Assembly (NCBI GenBank): GCA_964034945.1
Contig: OZ035962.1
Location: forward strand, 96,596,284 to 96,660,283
DNA: 64,000 nt
Direction of reading: 5' to 3'
Source: Chrysopilus asiliformis
Taxonomy: Eukaryota; Arthropoda; Insecta; Diptera; Rhagionidae
Of the stretch, positions 34,535 through 46,733 are shown piece by piece (within the stretch, counting starts at the first letter, position 1; each line of letters starts with the position of its first letter). A model generated the notes under the pieces. It had not been told where the DNA came from. It did not search any database and was given only the letters and a program-made list of their open reading frames with translations. A program made the translations under genes and the position numbers.

Positions 34535-35092
34535 GGTCTTTCAACAAGCACATAACAATTTTGTATTTTAATGAAAACCCACCCTAAAACTTTTTTTACG
34601 ATCTGGCAATGCTAAAACTTCAGTCAAGGTTTACATTTTTATCATGGTGAAGTTCACTAACGAGCATCGTTTGGATATTACTGAAACTTACTACTGAAAT
34701 TCTGAGTCGGTGGTCGCAATCGTGTAATCTCGAGAAATGGTCCGGTCGAATGGCCACCTCGCTCATGCGATTTAACGCCGTTGGATTTCTTTTTATGGGG
34801 TAATGTTAAGTCGTTGGTTTATGCCAACAAGCCAACAACGTTAGAGGAGCTCAGGAACAATATCGAACGCGAAATTGCCGTAAAACGTTCCGGCCGATAT
34901 GTGTGGAAGAGTGGTGGAAAATTGGCTCCAAAGAATCAATCAGCAAACGTGCTCGCGGTGGCTATATGAACGACATCGAATTTCATACTTAAATGTAACA
35001 TGTCCACTACACCTGGAATAAATTTCAGCCCGATATCTCAATTATTCTGTGTTTTATTTAAATACAAATTGTTATGTCCTTGTTGAAAGACC
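34535..35092 (+). pseudogene. Internally deleted mariner-like transposon with transposase remnants
   Basis: Terminal repeats at 34535-34567 and 35060-35092 (GGTCTTTCAACAAG.. and its inverse) are about 33 bp and nearly perfect. Between them a start MVKFTNEHRLDITETYY (34644 onward), the N-terminal helix-turn-helix region of a mariner transposase, is broken by a stop after TYY, and a fragment NSESVV follows. The centre, with the first catalytic residues, is gone. The C-terminal part resumes near 34740 as VEWPPRSCDLTPLDFFLWG, carrying the last catalytic Asp motif, and runs to about 34969, with a trailing RGGYMNDIEFHT in a shifted frame. A full transposase is about 340 residues, and less than half remains. 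It is a deletion derivative that could only move if supplied with transposase in trans. Confidence 0.8.
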
Positions 35093-35215
35093 CGATATCA
35101 TGGGTCTAGTGTCACAGTATAAATCAAACGAAAAAAAATGAAAATTTTTTTTTTTGAAAGCTTTTAAAAAAATACACTAAAAAGGTTATTTCTTGATTGA
35201 TCAGTTATTTCTTGA
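35093..35215. other. Short AT-rich spacer with a 19-bp duplication
   Basis: GTTATTTCTTGATTGATCA is tandemly repeated at 35185-35222. Confidence 0.6.
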
Positions 35216-35662
35216 TTGATTAGTATGACTAAAAATCCAAAATTAAAAGAACAATCACATTATCCTAACAGGACCTTCCATTATCCTTACGGACTTTTTG
35301 GCTCCAGATTCAGATTCAGCGACCTCAAAAATCCTCAGATGAGATTTTTTCCGGGAAATTTGAAATTTGATAATCACGTTACCCTTGCAGGACCTTTCGT
35401 TATCCTGAGGGTCTTTTTAATGCCAGAATCGAAGTCAGCGACCCCAAAAACCACCAGAATAGAATTTTTCCCGGAAAATTCGGAGGAAAGGATAATCACG
35501 TTATCCTTACAGGACCTCCCCTTATCCTTACAAGGACGAAGTAATAAAAATATTGTATTGCCATCGGACTTAAGTCAATCAGATGAGTGGAAGTGGATCA
35601 AAATTAGATTGCAAGATTTGAATCTGACAAAAAAACAAACAGACAAACAAACAGACACGAAG
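35216..35662 (-). mobile_element. Helitron-associated module repeat, inverse copy
   Basis: Inverse orientation: modules with TTATCCTTACAGGACCTTCC-type and GCGACC(C/T)CAAAAA words, then CAAACAGACAAACAAACAGAC at the right edge, which corresponds to the TGTTTGTCTG start of the 31909 copy. A 151-codon frame stays open on the + strand across it by chance. No intact ends are seen. Confidence 0.5.
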
Positions 35663-37365
35663 GCAAGCTAAATAAACGCTTTTACAAATTGAGATAATTT
35701 GCTGAAAATATAAAACTTTTCCGAATATTCAAGATGCTAGGAAAATATTTGGCCAGACTAAAGAGGAAAGTACTCAACTTCATAAAGCAAAACGATTTCT
35801 TCAAGATAAAAAGCAAACATCCAACAGTTAAACAGACCCAAGCAACAAAGCGAAATAAAAATCTTGATAGGTTGTTAATTACATAGAGAGAATATAAAAT
35901 ATATAAGACCAAAACGTTTTGGTTACCCAATTTTAGTATAAGTTTAAAATCTTCAAGAATGATTTTAAAAGTGTTAAATAATAAACATTTTTTAAATATT
36001 ACAGAAAAAAAACCTGTTTTTTGTACGAAGAACTTATCAGATTTCCGGTTTATTTCAATTATATAAAATTCCCCCGATAAAAAAAGATTCTTTAATCGTT
36101 GGATTTAATGATTTTTATCACATTTCTTTTTAAGACTATAAAGTCATACCTGGCGAGTATCGTGTCTCTGATTCAGTCGATCTATTCTTATGGAATACGG
36201 ATATAGGCACGGAATTATGTACTCGACCTATTGGGTTCAGCGCTTATGCACTTTAATGTACTCATCTGTGACTCGGTTCGGTTCAGGATCAGTTACGGGA
36301 TACGTTGCTGTAAGTTCTGATGTGAAAGTCTTGCTCAATTAAGCAGAAAGCCGATAAATCGTTTATTTCTAAAGCGATATAAAAAGTGTTAAGGCATACA
36401 AGCTACAGCGATTTTCTTTTATGTTTTAATGCCACTCGAGATCGGCATTCTTACCTCTCGGGAAAATTTTCAGGATTCTTCATGAAGTTGACAGAGCTCA
36501 AACATAGCCTAGAGACATGACTTCCATTCACCTAGGAAGCTTTTTTTCTTACAAACTTATGCAGGATTGACACTTATGGGTAAGAATTTTTCTTGTCTGG
36601 GGAGGGTTGGAATTGTGACGAGGCGATAAAGCTGTTGGAAAAATCCTTTTTCTATACATATCTCCTCGTATATTCAATTCTCGCAAGCCTGCTGGTGTTG
36701 CAGAGGTATTTTTGCAATTTTGTTGGCATTATTTGGCCGTATGTAACAATTCCGGATTCGAGGTAGGCAGACGAGTAGCTTACTCGATAAAAGCTTTTTA
36801 GTCATATGCTCTTTAAAGTAAGATTATGACTATAGGAACAAGGGGATCAAAATCAATATTTTCTGCTACTAAAAGGTTTACGGAAGGCTCCCGAAAAAGA
36901 GAATGCGAAATCACTTTTAGCTTAATGGAAAAGTTTTAAATTTTCCAGAAAAGCACAGTTCGAATATAGTACGGATGGCTGCTCGGTTTCTGGTTTCGTC
37001 CTTGAAACCCAAATATGCGAATGCAAAATTGCTAGAGCCTGGCAGGGAGTCAATCGAACCTACATTGAATTGAAAATATATTCTGATGTTATATAGTCGG
37101 CGTCAGGCGGATAAATGAAAAACTCTGTTCTATTTAGCTTTTTTCTTGTCAGCCATAAAGGGCTTATTATCTTACATAGAAAATATGATAATAATTTTTT
37201 GTATTTATTGAACGATTTTCACTCGACTTTGAAAATATTTACGTTATAACTTGGAAAATCTCATGAACAGACTGATATAACCTACGCGTGTGGAACAGTG
37301 CTGCGACAGTCTTTTCATTAGGACGAATGTTTCTTTTTTTATGTTTAAACCATGTGATCTTTTTT
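35663..37365. other. Mostly unique sequence, no gene seen
   Basis: No domain, repeat or RNA gene recognised. 36120-37260 is slightly less AT-rich. Confidence 0.45.
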
Positions 37366-37950
37366 ATACCCGTATGGTGAAACCAAAGGGTATATTAACT
37401 TTGCCTTACCGTTTGTAACGCCAAGATCCCGTCATCGCACAAAAAAATGAATTACACCAGTGTGTTTAGAATGAGAAAAATATTTAATTTCTGCATGTCC
37501 GTCCGTCTGTCTGTCCGTCTGTCCGTCCGTCCGTCCGTCCGTCCGTCTGTCTGTCTGTCTGTGGCGCGGATTGCGGGCGCACGGATTGAGCTAGAGACTT
37601 GAAATTTTGCACAGATTCGTTTTTCGTAAAATGTGAGGCTAAGTTCGTTAATGGGCAAAAATGGACCATTAGGGGGGGTACCCCCCATACGAACGAAATC
37701 GTTTTTTATGAATATCTCGAAAACGGTGCATCTTATCAAAAAAGTCCAAGAACAAAAGTTATTTAGGATATGATTCTACATAAAACTTCCATACATCAAA
37801 ATCCGATTGGAATAAATTTTAAAAAATCTTATTGGAAAGTTTGACTTCAAAGTGGAATTTTGGTACAACTGTTCGAATTTTGATACGAATATCACCATAC
37901 GGCGCTCCAATGATTGCCAGATTGGCAATTATAGCTTTTGGTTTGTTTAT
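37366..37950 (+). mobile_element. Mini-me-type element, subfamily A, copy 5 (longest non-expanded)
   Basis: Starts TATACCCGTATGGTGAAACC, core AATGAATTACACCAGTGTG (37447), (GTCY)n at 37498-37560, then TGGCGCGGATTGCGGGCGCAC, GAGCTAGAGACTTG, GGGGGGGTACCCCCCATAC, and ends with ATATCACCATACGG..GCCAGATTGGCAATTATAGC. It is the best reference copy for the family in this window. Confidence 0.75.
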
Positions 37951-38541
37951 TCTTTGAAGTAATGTATATTAAGTTTAGTTTATTAGTGTATAAAATTAGA
38001 TCGTCATTCCCGTAAAAATTTAAATTATGATATTAAAATTAAAAAAAAATATATGGATGATAAATTTATATAACTGGCAAGGTTTTTTATTGTCGTACAA
38101 ATTGTGACAATATGTCTCAGATTTGCCTGCAGTTAAATTTCTATGGTTTAAGTAGGCTAATCACAACTTAATTTTTTAAGAATAGTACGCGGAAACGGGC
38201 CTAAGCAGGGTTTAAGTTTGAGGAAGCTGGCAAAAGACACAAATTTGTATTTCTTTAAATATGTTCAAAACAAATTTTGATGTGATTTTATTTGTGGACA
38301 AAAACAATAATGTAGTGCAAATTTTAGAAAATCATAAACTTCTCATAATAGAAAATCATAAAAGTTCAACTTCATTCTTGCTTGCAATGAATTTTCTCTT
38401 TTAATATTTTCTCGAAAATTATTAGGTATTGGATAATGAAATTTTTAGAACGAATAAAAACAAAGATTATAGAATTTTGAGTTTCTATCTGACAAAATTT
38501 AACTCAAAACCAATGAATCTAAAATTTTGCCTTACATCTTA
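37951..38541. other. AT-rich spacer, no gene seen
   Basis: Nothing recognisable. Confidence 0.5.
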
Positions 38542-39083
38542 GCGAGGGCGTACACGGAGCAACTTTTGGTCATCAGTATGCCGTGACTTCACCAAATTGT
38601 AGGAAAGAAACGAGTGCGGCAAGAGAGTAAAAGTCGCCACACGAAAAGGGTTCTTCTCGTCTTCTTTTACGCACACAAACGAAGTCGCTCATGCATGTGT
38701 GCGTAATTTCATTGAGTCAGTCAGTGCTTAGCCACCGACTCGTAAACATATTCCAAATAAACAAAAATTGAATGCAAATAGTGAAATCCCAATTCCAGGT
38801 AGTTTTATTTTTCAGATAGGTAGGAAAGAGTAAATGCCACAACAAATTACCAGTCCTTATTCTTCTATTGTTGGCAGTTTCTATTTTGGCAATTGATGTT
38901 GCCTTGGTGCTAGCTAATAAAGGAATGAATTGGAAATACAACACATATATGAGAACCACACACACATGGACGATCGCTTGTTGTACACAAGTTTTTCCTA
39001 CTAAAAAGTGAAGAAGCGTGTACGTCGGAAAGGCATTTTGAGGACCAAAAGTTGCCGCGACGAGAAGAAGCGTGTGCGTTCGC
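38542..39083. mobile_element. Candidate inverted-repeat element (542 bp)
   Basis: GCGAGGGCGTACAC at the left faces GTGTGCGTTCGC at the right, and AGCAACTTTTGGTCATCAGT faces its near inverse at 39033-39056 (GGACCAAAAGTTGCC). CTTCTTCTCG/CGAGAAGAAG words are also paired. There is no target duplication and no coding capacity, so this is a probable MITE of unknown class. Confidence 0.5.
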
Positions 39084-41812
39084 ATTTACAAGGGAAGGGT
39101 TCTAGGAAAAACCGGGAAAACCAGTCCAAAACTTTTATTATTCAACGGATACGTTTTAAAACTAAAATTAGAAAATAAAACTTCGAAACTACAATAAAAA
39201 GAAATTTGATGATTTTGTTCTTCAACACAAAATTTATTTATATATTTCCTGAATAGTCAAAAAAGTATTAAAATTGAAATTCCTTTAAACGTGAAGGATA
39301 TTCGAATTGAAGTTATTTTTATTTATTATTACGTGTAAAGGTTGTAGTAGCTTGTACAATCACTTTCAATTAAGTATTCAATATTGAAGAATATTGAAAA
39401 AAAAAACGAATAGTGCAAAACACCTACAATACTAGTCAATATTTACGAGGATTTCAGCTTGGCATGAAAACAGAAATTTTGTGTAATTCCATTAAGTGAT
39501 CAACACACGAAGTCAGAAGGTACCCGTTTTGTTGGTTTCGTTGCCAAACAGGATCCTATCTCTGTGATGGTGTTATTCCTGCCGCATCCCACTTTTCGTC
39601 CCTCCATTTTTTCTGTATCGGAATCTGTGGAATCGCATGATGCAGATATGTTCCTGTCAGGTGATTAATGGCATCGCTGCATTCGTGTTTACATATGATA
39701 CTCAACATGACGGTTACCTACAGTACTCCTCCTGACTTGTTTTACTACTTGTTGTGATGAAAGTTTCATATTCTCCTGTGTGGAAATCTTGTAAAATATT
39801 CCGCAATATTTTAAATCCAACTTTACGAGCGTATCTTAAAAAGAAGTTGTTATTTGTCAAACACTTCCAAGGATATTTTATGGTCGGGAAAGTCGAAATA
39901 TATAAGATGCTACAAGGAAAAATGGAAGTTTATTACATGTTTATAGAGCGACAAGAAGGTGAGGCAGAAGTTTCAATATTATCCTGTCAGCGATATCCTT
40001 GATTGTGGAAAGGATTTTTCAAGAAAAATTACCATCAAAGTAAAAGTAGCTGAAATGAATTTCCCACGTCTTAAATATAATATGGGGCAAATCCGCATAA
40101 AATTTGAATGAGTTTTTGTTTATTAGGGTTTTTTTTTTAATTCACGGAATATATTAGGTATTTTTATTTTTAAAAACTTCTTGAATCTTTTTTAGCTTTC
40201 TTTTTTACTAATAATTTAATGCAGTTTTCGCAACATGAGTCAAAGTTAATTATGTTTCTGACTATCAAAACTTTTTGACAAAACTTACTTATTAATTTAA
40301 AAATGCACATCGAAAAAATAAACACAAAAAAAACCATTTTCTTGTGTACTTTTATAAACTCTTAAGTACTTTTAACTAAAAACTAATTAAAAACTTGTCA
40401 AAGAAACTCTTTTCGGAAAAGCTTTTGAAAGTTTATAAATATTTTAAAGAGTTTAAAATAATTTGAATTTATAATTTAATGACAACACAATTTAGATAAT
40501 CTAACGAATAATTAGAACTTTCAACTCTTAATAATTAACGGGTAACCCTATGACGTTCACTTAACCACCCTATTCACGGATATTTTTTATTTTTTACGTG
40601 GTCATTCAAAGCTTCATATTCCGTATTTTGTCTTGACGTCTTATGAAGCAAACTTCTTAACTTACTTGAAATTTCCCGGAAACGTTTAAAAAACTCCCCG
40701 GACAGATTTAAAAACCTTCCCCGAATGGCCGGGATGAAAAAGAAAACGATATCCGGGGAAAGGGGACGTAAGGCAACCCAATGTATGAACAGAATTTAAG
40801 AAAAAATTAATACCCACCAATTTTTATCGTAAGTCTTATGTTTTGAATTCATGTTCATATATATTTTTTTTATTTTGCTGATTAGTTAAATCGAATTAAA
40901 AATCTGTGATTTTAGATAAAACGGAGCGCCGGCTTATGCAAGTTTGAAATAAAAAAAAGGTGTCTGGGTACCTCAATCTGCGAATAACGGTTAAAGCATG
41001 ACAAGAATTTTCTTGAAGAAAAAAAATTACTATATTAGTAGTTCAAGAAAGTTGATAAAAACTTTTTGTCATTCTTAACCAAAGTCAAGGATTTTCGTTG
41101 TTAAAATTACACTGGAATGCGAAAACTTATTTTTAACATCTTGAGATTTCGTCGCAGATATTTTTCAGGGAAATGCAAAAGAGAAGAACTTTCGTCTCGA
41201 TGAAAAGGAATTTATACCGCAAATGTTTTTTAGCCCATGGCAACGTGACTCTATAAAATCTCTTTTCAATCTTCTTAATCGAGCCCAATAAAAACACTTT
41301 AGGAAGGTACATCACTGCTTAAATAGTCTTCTTGCAAATGCCATTAAATTTAATGACCGGAAAATTCCAGAAAAAAATTCTTTTCTATCGTTTTTCAAGT
41401 TCTTTTTGTTCTGCTTGGTTGAATCCATGAGCAACAGCCGAAAAAGTTATTTTGGGCCGAAATTAAGGAAGAATTTGTATTGGCCTAGAAGCTCTTAATT
41501 AAGCCTTAGCTTAATTTTTTTTCTAACGACGAACCTTTTCTGGAAATTTATGTTTTCTCCTACATAATTATAGTTTTATATGGATATTGCAATTTTTTCG
41601 CCAAAATGCTAGAGGACTTCTAAAAAGACAGCTGGCTTTACTGCTGGATTTAAAAAGTGGTTTAACAGTTAGAAATAAATATTAGGTTGTACAATTTGTG
41701 CTTCCGGGAGTAAAGTTAAATAACATTTTTATTTCATTATATTGCTTTGACCTTGGCACTATGTATATGTAAAATAATACTATTTAAATCTTCAGTCCCC
41801 AAGCCTCCACAA
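39084..41812. other. AT-rich sequence, no gene seen
   Basis: Short frames (39754-40002 and 41133-41315) show no domain. I see no repeat structure. Confidence 0.5.
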
Positions 41813-41900
41813 CCCTTACCCACCTTGTTACCCCCCTTGTTACCCCCCTTGTTCCCCCCTTGTTACCCCCCCCCCCCCCCCCCCCCCTTGTCCCCCTTGC
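41813..41900. repeat. Poly-C tract with CCCCCCTTGTTA units
   Basis: Four CCCCC(C)TTGTTA-like units lead into a run of 22 C (41866-41887), then TTGTCCCCCTTGCCC. On the minus strand this gives several G runs of five or more spaced by about six bases, which suits G-quadruplex formation. A proline-rich frame across it (41747-41944) is an artefact of the C runs. Confidence 0.85.
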
Positions 41901-42055
41901 CCACATTGGTCCCCTTGACCGCAATCCACCCGCGGAATCTATAAAAAAATTATTCCTCGCATTTTAAAAGTTTTCGCCCGCGGCGCACTTTTTTTCTATC
42001 TGAATATAATGCATTTCTTCAATAATTTTCTTTATATAAATCTTTACTTTCTTCT

Positions 42056-42960
42056 ACGGAGTATAATAAAGTATTGTATTCATGAAAAATTTCGACCTCT
42101 TAATTTTGCCTAAAAAACATTTCCCGATCACTCCTGAGTCGATTGGAGTCATATTTAAAAAATGTCTTTCTGTCTGTCAGTCTGTCAGTCTGTCAGTCTG
42201 TCAGTCTGTCAGTCTGTGTACAAGATTTCTCAAAAACTAATAGAGCTAGCGCCAATTTTATAGGCATGTTGGGTCCTGAAATGGGACGATCCTATCAACT
42301 TTTGGTGAAAATCCGTTAACCGGAAGTATCCAAAATGGCGGTTTTTCAAAAATCGCAATTTCGTTTTTCTCGATTTACTCCCAAACTACGCGTTTTTTAG
42401 TGGCCTTAAGTATGACAAAACTTGGAGAAAATAAAATTTCCCACACTTTTGTCTTTGGCTATAACTCGATATCTCAACCTGTTATCGAGATAAACCGTTA
42501 TTTCCAAAAAAAACAGTTTTTTGCGATTATCTCGAAAACTAACGGGTTTTTGCTGACTGAATGTATGAAGTGAATTAATGAGAATGGCATTCTGCACAAT
42601 TTTGTTTCTTACCGTTGTCCGTTATCTTTTACCGTTATTGAGATATTTTCATTAATAAGTAAAAAATCATATGTTTGCGAATAATTTGCAAACTAACGGT
42701 TTTTCGACAAATCAGTTAGAAGAATAATTAAAGATGTTAACATTTTCTACATTTTTGCCATTTACCGTAAATTGATATCTTTTACAGTTCTCAAGTTATC
42801 TCAAATTTGGTACGTTTTTGATATTTTTGAATAAACCAAGAATTTATTGGGAGGTCGTCTTAGGTTGACAACGCGACAGGGCTCTAGCGTAAATTGTGCA
42901 GGGTCGTAGATTTTGTAGAAGAAAGTTTTGTGTTGACCACAACTGATTTTTTTATAGTTT
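42056..42960 (+). repeat. Dispersed repeat R2, copy 2 (longer)
   Basis: Collinear with 16978-17368 over its first ~500 bases and includes a (GTCA)n tract (42176-42220) and AACTAATAGAGCTAGCG. The 3' part repeats 'CCGTTAT..GAGATA' and 'AAACTAACGG' words and ends with GAAAGTTTTGTGTTGACCAC, shared with the arms at 5146-7480. No gene. Confidence 0.6.
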
Positions 42961-44372
42961 ATAAGATATAATTTTTTGCCGGCAGGCGATATTTATAACC
43001 AAAAAAAAGTTTTTCTTCGTTTGTCTAGCTTTAAATTTGAATTTAAAATTGCATCATATTAAATATATTTTTAATTTTTTTACTGAACGAGTTTATTTGT
43101 TATGGACCGTAACGGGAAAGCTCTCAAATATTTATCTAAGACTTTTAATAAACAACCAATAATTAAATACTGTTAAGCCCCAAAATAGTTCAATCAAATT
43201 TTCTACCCTATTTTATATCTACTGGTGGATTAGATTTTAGTTAAAACGATTTTATGTCAATTCGATGTTGATTTATCTGCAGTTTGTTGAAATACTTTAT
43301 CGTAAATGTAAATAGTCGTAGCCACAAAATTTTACAGTCTGCCAAAAACCCTAAAATAAATTTCACTTTGGCTGTATATATTCTGGATAACCTTTTAGGA
43401 TCATATAGGATTCATTCATATGTCGGTTTCAAAACTACTTCCGCAGGAAAGTTTCAGTTCCTCTGATTAAGGATAGAATATGTACATTATGCATTTGATT
43501 GATTTTCGATGAATGGTGTTTGGGCATTAGATTTGAATTTTGGTGTTAGTTTATTGATTTATATTTAAAGGACTAAATTTAACACATCGGAAACTATCAT
43601 GGTTGATGTCCTGGCAAATTGACCTCATTTGAATAATCCGGAATTTTCAATTTGATATCGTAAAATCATGGCATATGGAAGTGTCGAACATTTATAGATA
43701 TTTGGATTTATTAGATTTGTGAATTTTTGGCGTTTATTTCCCAGAAAAAATCCGCACCATGTGATTTAAGATCAAAGGCATTGAGCCGGAAAATCAATGG
43801 TCAACAGACTTTCCTTTTATCACGAAAATAAGAAAAATTGATGAAGTCAACAAGCGAATCATCAAATCTGAGTTGGACGTGGATCAAAAAACAATACATT
43901 TATTTATTTAAAGATCCAACTACGAATCTGGGGTCATTTGGAGACAATCATTAATCAAGATTCCCGACACGAGACAAAAATCCTTTAGATACGTTACTCG
44001 TACAAGTTATAAAATGTTGTTTTTGAGATGTGAATTGATGGTGATATAACTCTGGTCATTACAAGTGATCTCATCGTAGTTATCGAGTTGATCCCTTAAG
44101 GACATTAATGATTAATTCGTTTAAGTTTATCTGAATTATATTTATGATTATCGAATTTAGAGAGAAGAAGAGTTTCTTATTAATCAATGAGAGTTGTCGA
44201 AAAAAATTACTTGGTGCTTTGATTAAAGGAAAATTACAAAATTCAGGTGTTTCAAATAGCGTGACATTCCGGATTAGCTGGGATAGTCCCGGATTCAGGC
44301 ATGTTGTCCCAGAAGTTTGATGTTTGTTCCAGATTTTAGTGTTGTACTATAATATAATACGTGCAATAATTG
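42961..44372. other. AT-rich sequence, no gene seen
   Basis: No frame with a domain. Nothing repeated was noticed. Confidence 0.5.
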
Positions 44373-44659
44373 TACACTCAGAAAAATGGAGGCTAACTCG
44401 ACGACCTACATACGGAGTAATTGGCCTCGGGCAGGCGCGCGTTCGCCTGCATGAGGGAAAGTAAAATTGTGTTGACCTGTGGTCGGAGAAATTCTGAAAT
44501 TAGGCCACCAGCAGGTGAAGTAGGGCATTGGGAGCTGCACGAGTTGACCTTAGATAGGCATTTTGAAGATGTAATGTCATGTAATAGAAACCTCTGTAAG
44601 CCAGCTAGCGGTCAGAGTTAACCTGACAAAAAGTTGACCTGGACATTTTTCTGAGTGTA
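44373..44659. mobile_element. MITE with CACTCAGAAAAAT ends, copy 2
   Basis: TACACTCAGAAAAATG on the left and CATTTTTCTGAGTGTA on the right are exact inverse complements, with TA at each tip. It matches 17369-17716 internally. It is less AT-rich than its surroundings. The frame at 44421-44621 is not coding, since the same sequence in the other copy is broken. Confidence 0.8.
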
Positions 44660-45250
44660 TGTTTCCATGTTTGTATGTAAGTTTTTTTTCTCGAAAACGG
44701 CTTTGTAGATTTTTATGAAATTTGGTTACTAATAGTTTTCGGGAACCAAATTCCGATTGCGCTAGGTCTCATCTTCGCGAAAATTCGTTAAGCTCCTGTA
44801 GGGATAACGTGAAAATCCTTTTTCCTATTTTTTTTCGGCTCAATTTACATTAGGGTGTCTTTAAGATCGCTGATCCCGAATTTGATGTTGGAATTTCAAA
44901 ATTCGAAATGGAATGTCAAGCAAGGACAACGCGAAAATCCTTTTCAACATTTTTGCTCGAGAAAAATATCATTGAAAAAAATTTTGGGATCGCGAATCTC
45001 GTATCTGAAGAAAGGTCCTGTAAGGATGATGCGATTATTATGTTTTCCATGTTTTCGAGTAAATTATCTTTCAAGGGTTTTTCTAGGTCACTGATCCTGA
45101 ATTTCAAAATTCGAAACAAAAGGTCCCCTGGTGGCCACAAAAATGTCCTCTCTGTCCTTTTTTTTTATCCAGAAAATTAGCGGAGGGGGTTTTTGTGTCG
45201 GGATTTCGAACATCAGGAAAGGTCTTTGGGTATTTCTTATCGTTGGTATT
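44660..45250 (+). repeat. Helitron-associated module repeat, plus copy
   Basis: Contains AGATCGCTGATCCCGAAT, GAATTTCAAAATTCGAAATG and CCTGTAGGGATAACGTGAAA, repeated three to four times with heavy divergence. Overlapping frames in two phases (44855-45180) come from this repeat. Confidence 0.45.
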
Positions 45251-45462
45251 TTTGCATTTTCTGTTGCATGGTTTTTATGCGACCAGATTTATCTGAGTTT
45301 AAACTTTTTCAATAAAATACAGAATCAGTGTTTATTTGAAAATTTCAAATTTTTGTATGTGAAAAAATGTGAAAATTTTTGTATGTGAAAGTACATATTT
45401 TGTTCCACTCAACCTCGAACCTCCCTCCTCCTTCCCGGATCCCGGATTGACACAAAATGAAT

Positions 45463-45475
45463 ATGGTCTCCCTAT
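45463..45475. repeat. Target-site duplication, left (Penelope-like element)
   Basis: ATGGTCTCCCTAT here and at 47283-47295 are identical and directly flank the element. Confidence 0.85.
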
Positions 45476-45871
45476 TTATTGTTTTTGTAAGTGGGCTTAT
45501 CGGTCCTTTGCTATGTTGTGGAAATAAAACCAAAGATCTCTTTTTGGTTTTTAATATTAAATTTTATGTTTAATCATCCGACGTTTCGATCATGTATATG
45601 ATCATCTTCAGGGTGCTTATAATGAAGGGTTACAAAATTATTTTATTTTACTTAATTTTAGTTAATTTTACTTACATTACGTTTTTGGATGAATTTAATA
45701 GATCACATATGTATAATAAAATAAATAAAAGAAAAAACATTGAATGACGTCATGCATTATTATAAAAACAAGAAAATACGAAATTGAATAAGTTAAACAA
45801 GACGTCACTGGAATGGATATAAAAGTAAAAGAGAATAATAACTGCTACTGCAAACACCGATGTGGTTACTT
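45475..45871 (-). repeat. Left inverted pLTR-like arm
   Basis: Inverse of 46853-47249 from TTTATTGTTTTTGTAAGTGG to CCGATGTGGTTACTT. By comparison with the right arm, which follows the endonuclease in sense orientation, this is the inverted extra copy at the truncated 5' end. Confidence 0.85.
45575..45617 (-). ncRNA. Hammerhead-like motif in the left arm
   Basis: On the minus strand: CTGAAGA, a 7-bp stem with loop (TGATCAT-ATAC-ATGATCG), then GAAAC and GTC. See the copy at 47107-47149. Confidence 0.5.
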
Positions 45872-46295
45872 CCCGTGCTTGGGCGATCCAAACATAGGGG
45901 CGGAGTGCAACCTGAGTTACGTAGGCCAAACAAAACAATACCTAGAAAAACCAATTAACAACCACAAAAATGATTTGAAAAGGATTGGTGATGTCTTGAA
46001 CACCCCACACACCGCACTAGTAGAACATTGCAATACACACAGACACAAACCAGACTTTGAAAACACGAAAATACTGGCAACTCAAACAAACTATAACAAA
46101 CGGCTCACAACAGAAGCATTACACATATACACAGAGGACACATACAACATAAAACGTGATACACCCCAGCAAGCCCGGGGTAAGCACTTTTTTCAAATTC
46201 AAATATTTGTGTTGGTGACCATGACACTGTGTGTGTTATGTACATCGCCGCTGCCGCATGAAAAAATTAAAACAAAAGAAAACGCACTGTTTTGA
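45813..46295 (+). pseudogene. Penelope-type GIY-YIG endonuclease fragment
   Basis: The open frame is 160 codons. Residues 1-20 come from antisense of the inverted arm (which ends at 45871) and are not native protein. Residues 21-117 are the endonuclease: CNLSYVGQTKQYLEKPINN carries the Y..G-type core, then HTALVEHCNTHRHKPDF, and YNKRLTTEALHIY with the expected Glu. Where the family has a conserved Arg (the TR of the LKTRI-type helix) this copy has KP, so the catalytic Arg seems lost. From 46165 the frame runs into an inserted MITE and the residues after KRDT are foreign. The rest of the endonuclease continues after the MITE (46734 onward) in a shifted frame. The truncation, the substitution and the insertion all say it is dead. 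Known role of the family: target cleavage for reverse transcription. Confidence 0.8.
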
Positions 46296-46733
46296 CAGTG
46301 CAATTAAAAATAGAAAAGTGCGAACGTGTTTTTTATCGCGGATAATAGATAAAAATTCAATATCAAGGAGGTAAGTAAAAAAATAATGTTCTAAAATAAA
46401 TAATTAAGTGTTTATTTTTAAATAGTTTAGTTTTTATTTTTTTTTGTGTGCATTTTCTTGAGAAAAAAGTGTTCATTGCTTCTAGTGCAGTACTTATGTA
46501 AGTAATCCATGTAAGGAGTTCTGTAAGGCCTTATTTTCAGTACTTTTATAACGCCTTACAGAATACCTTATAGAACTACTTCTGGAGAAGCGGACGGTGC
46601 AATTACATGTATTCACAGACACGAAGTATATAGCTGAATTTTTTCCCGGAGCCCTATCAAAGTTTCATTTCTAGTAAGCATTACTTTCAGGCATTATTTC
46701 ACTACTCTAAAAAGTACTTCTGTGTTTGCTGGG
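46165..46733. mobile_element. Candidate MITE with CCCAGCAA ends, inside the endonuclease frame
   Basis: CCCAGCAAGCCCGGGG at the left faces TGTGTTTGCTGGG at the right, with AC on both outer sides. Removing 569 bases joins GATAC to ACAGGACATTTCAGC, which restores endonuclease-like coding. Inside are paired TAAGGAGTTCTGTAAGGC and GCCTTACAGAATACC words. The class is unknown. Confidence 0.55.

Noticed and set aside
35216..35671. 151-codon + strand frame
   Set aside because: It coincides with inverse Helitron-associated modules that are not open in other copies.
41747..41944. Proline-rich 65-codon frame
   Set aside because: Translation of a poly-C tract.
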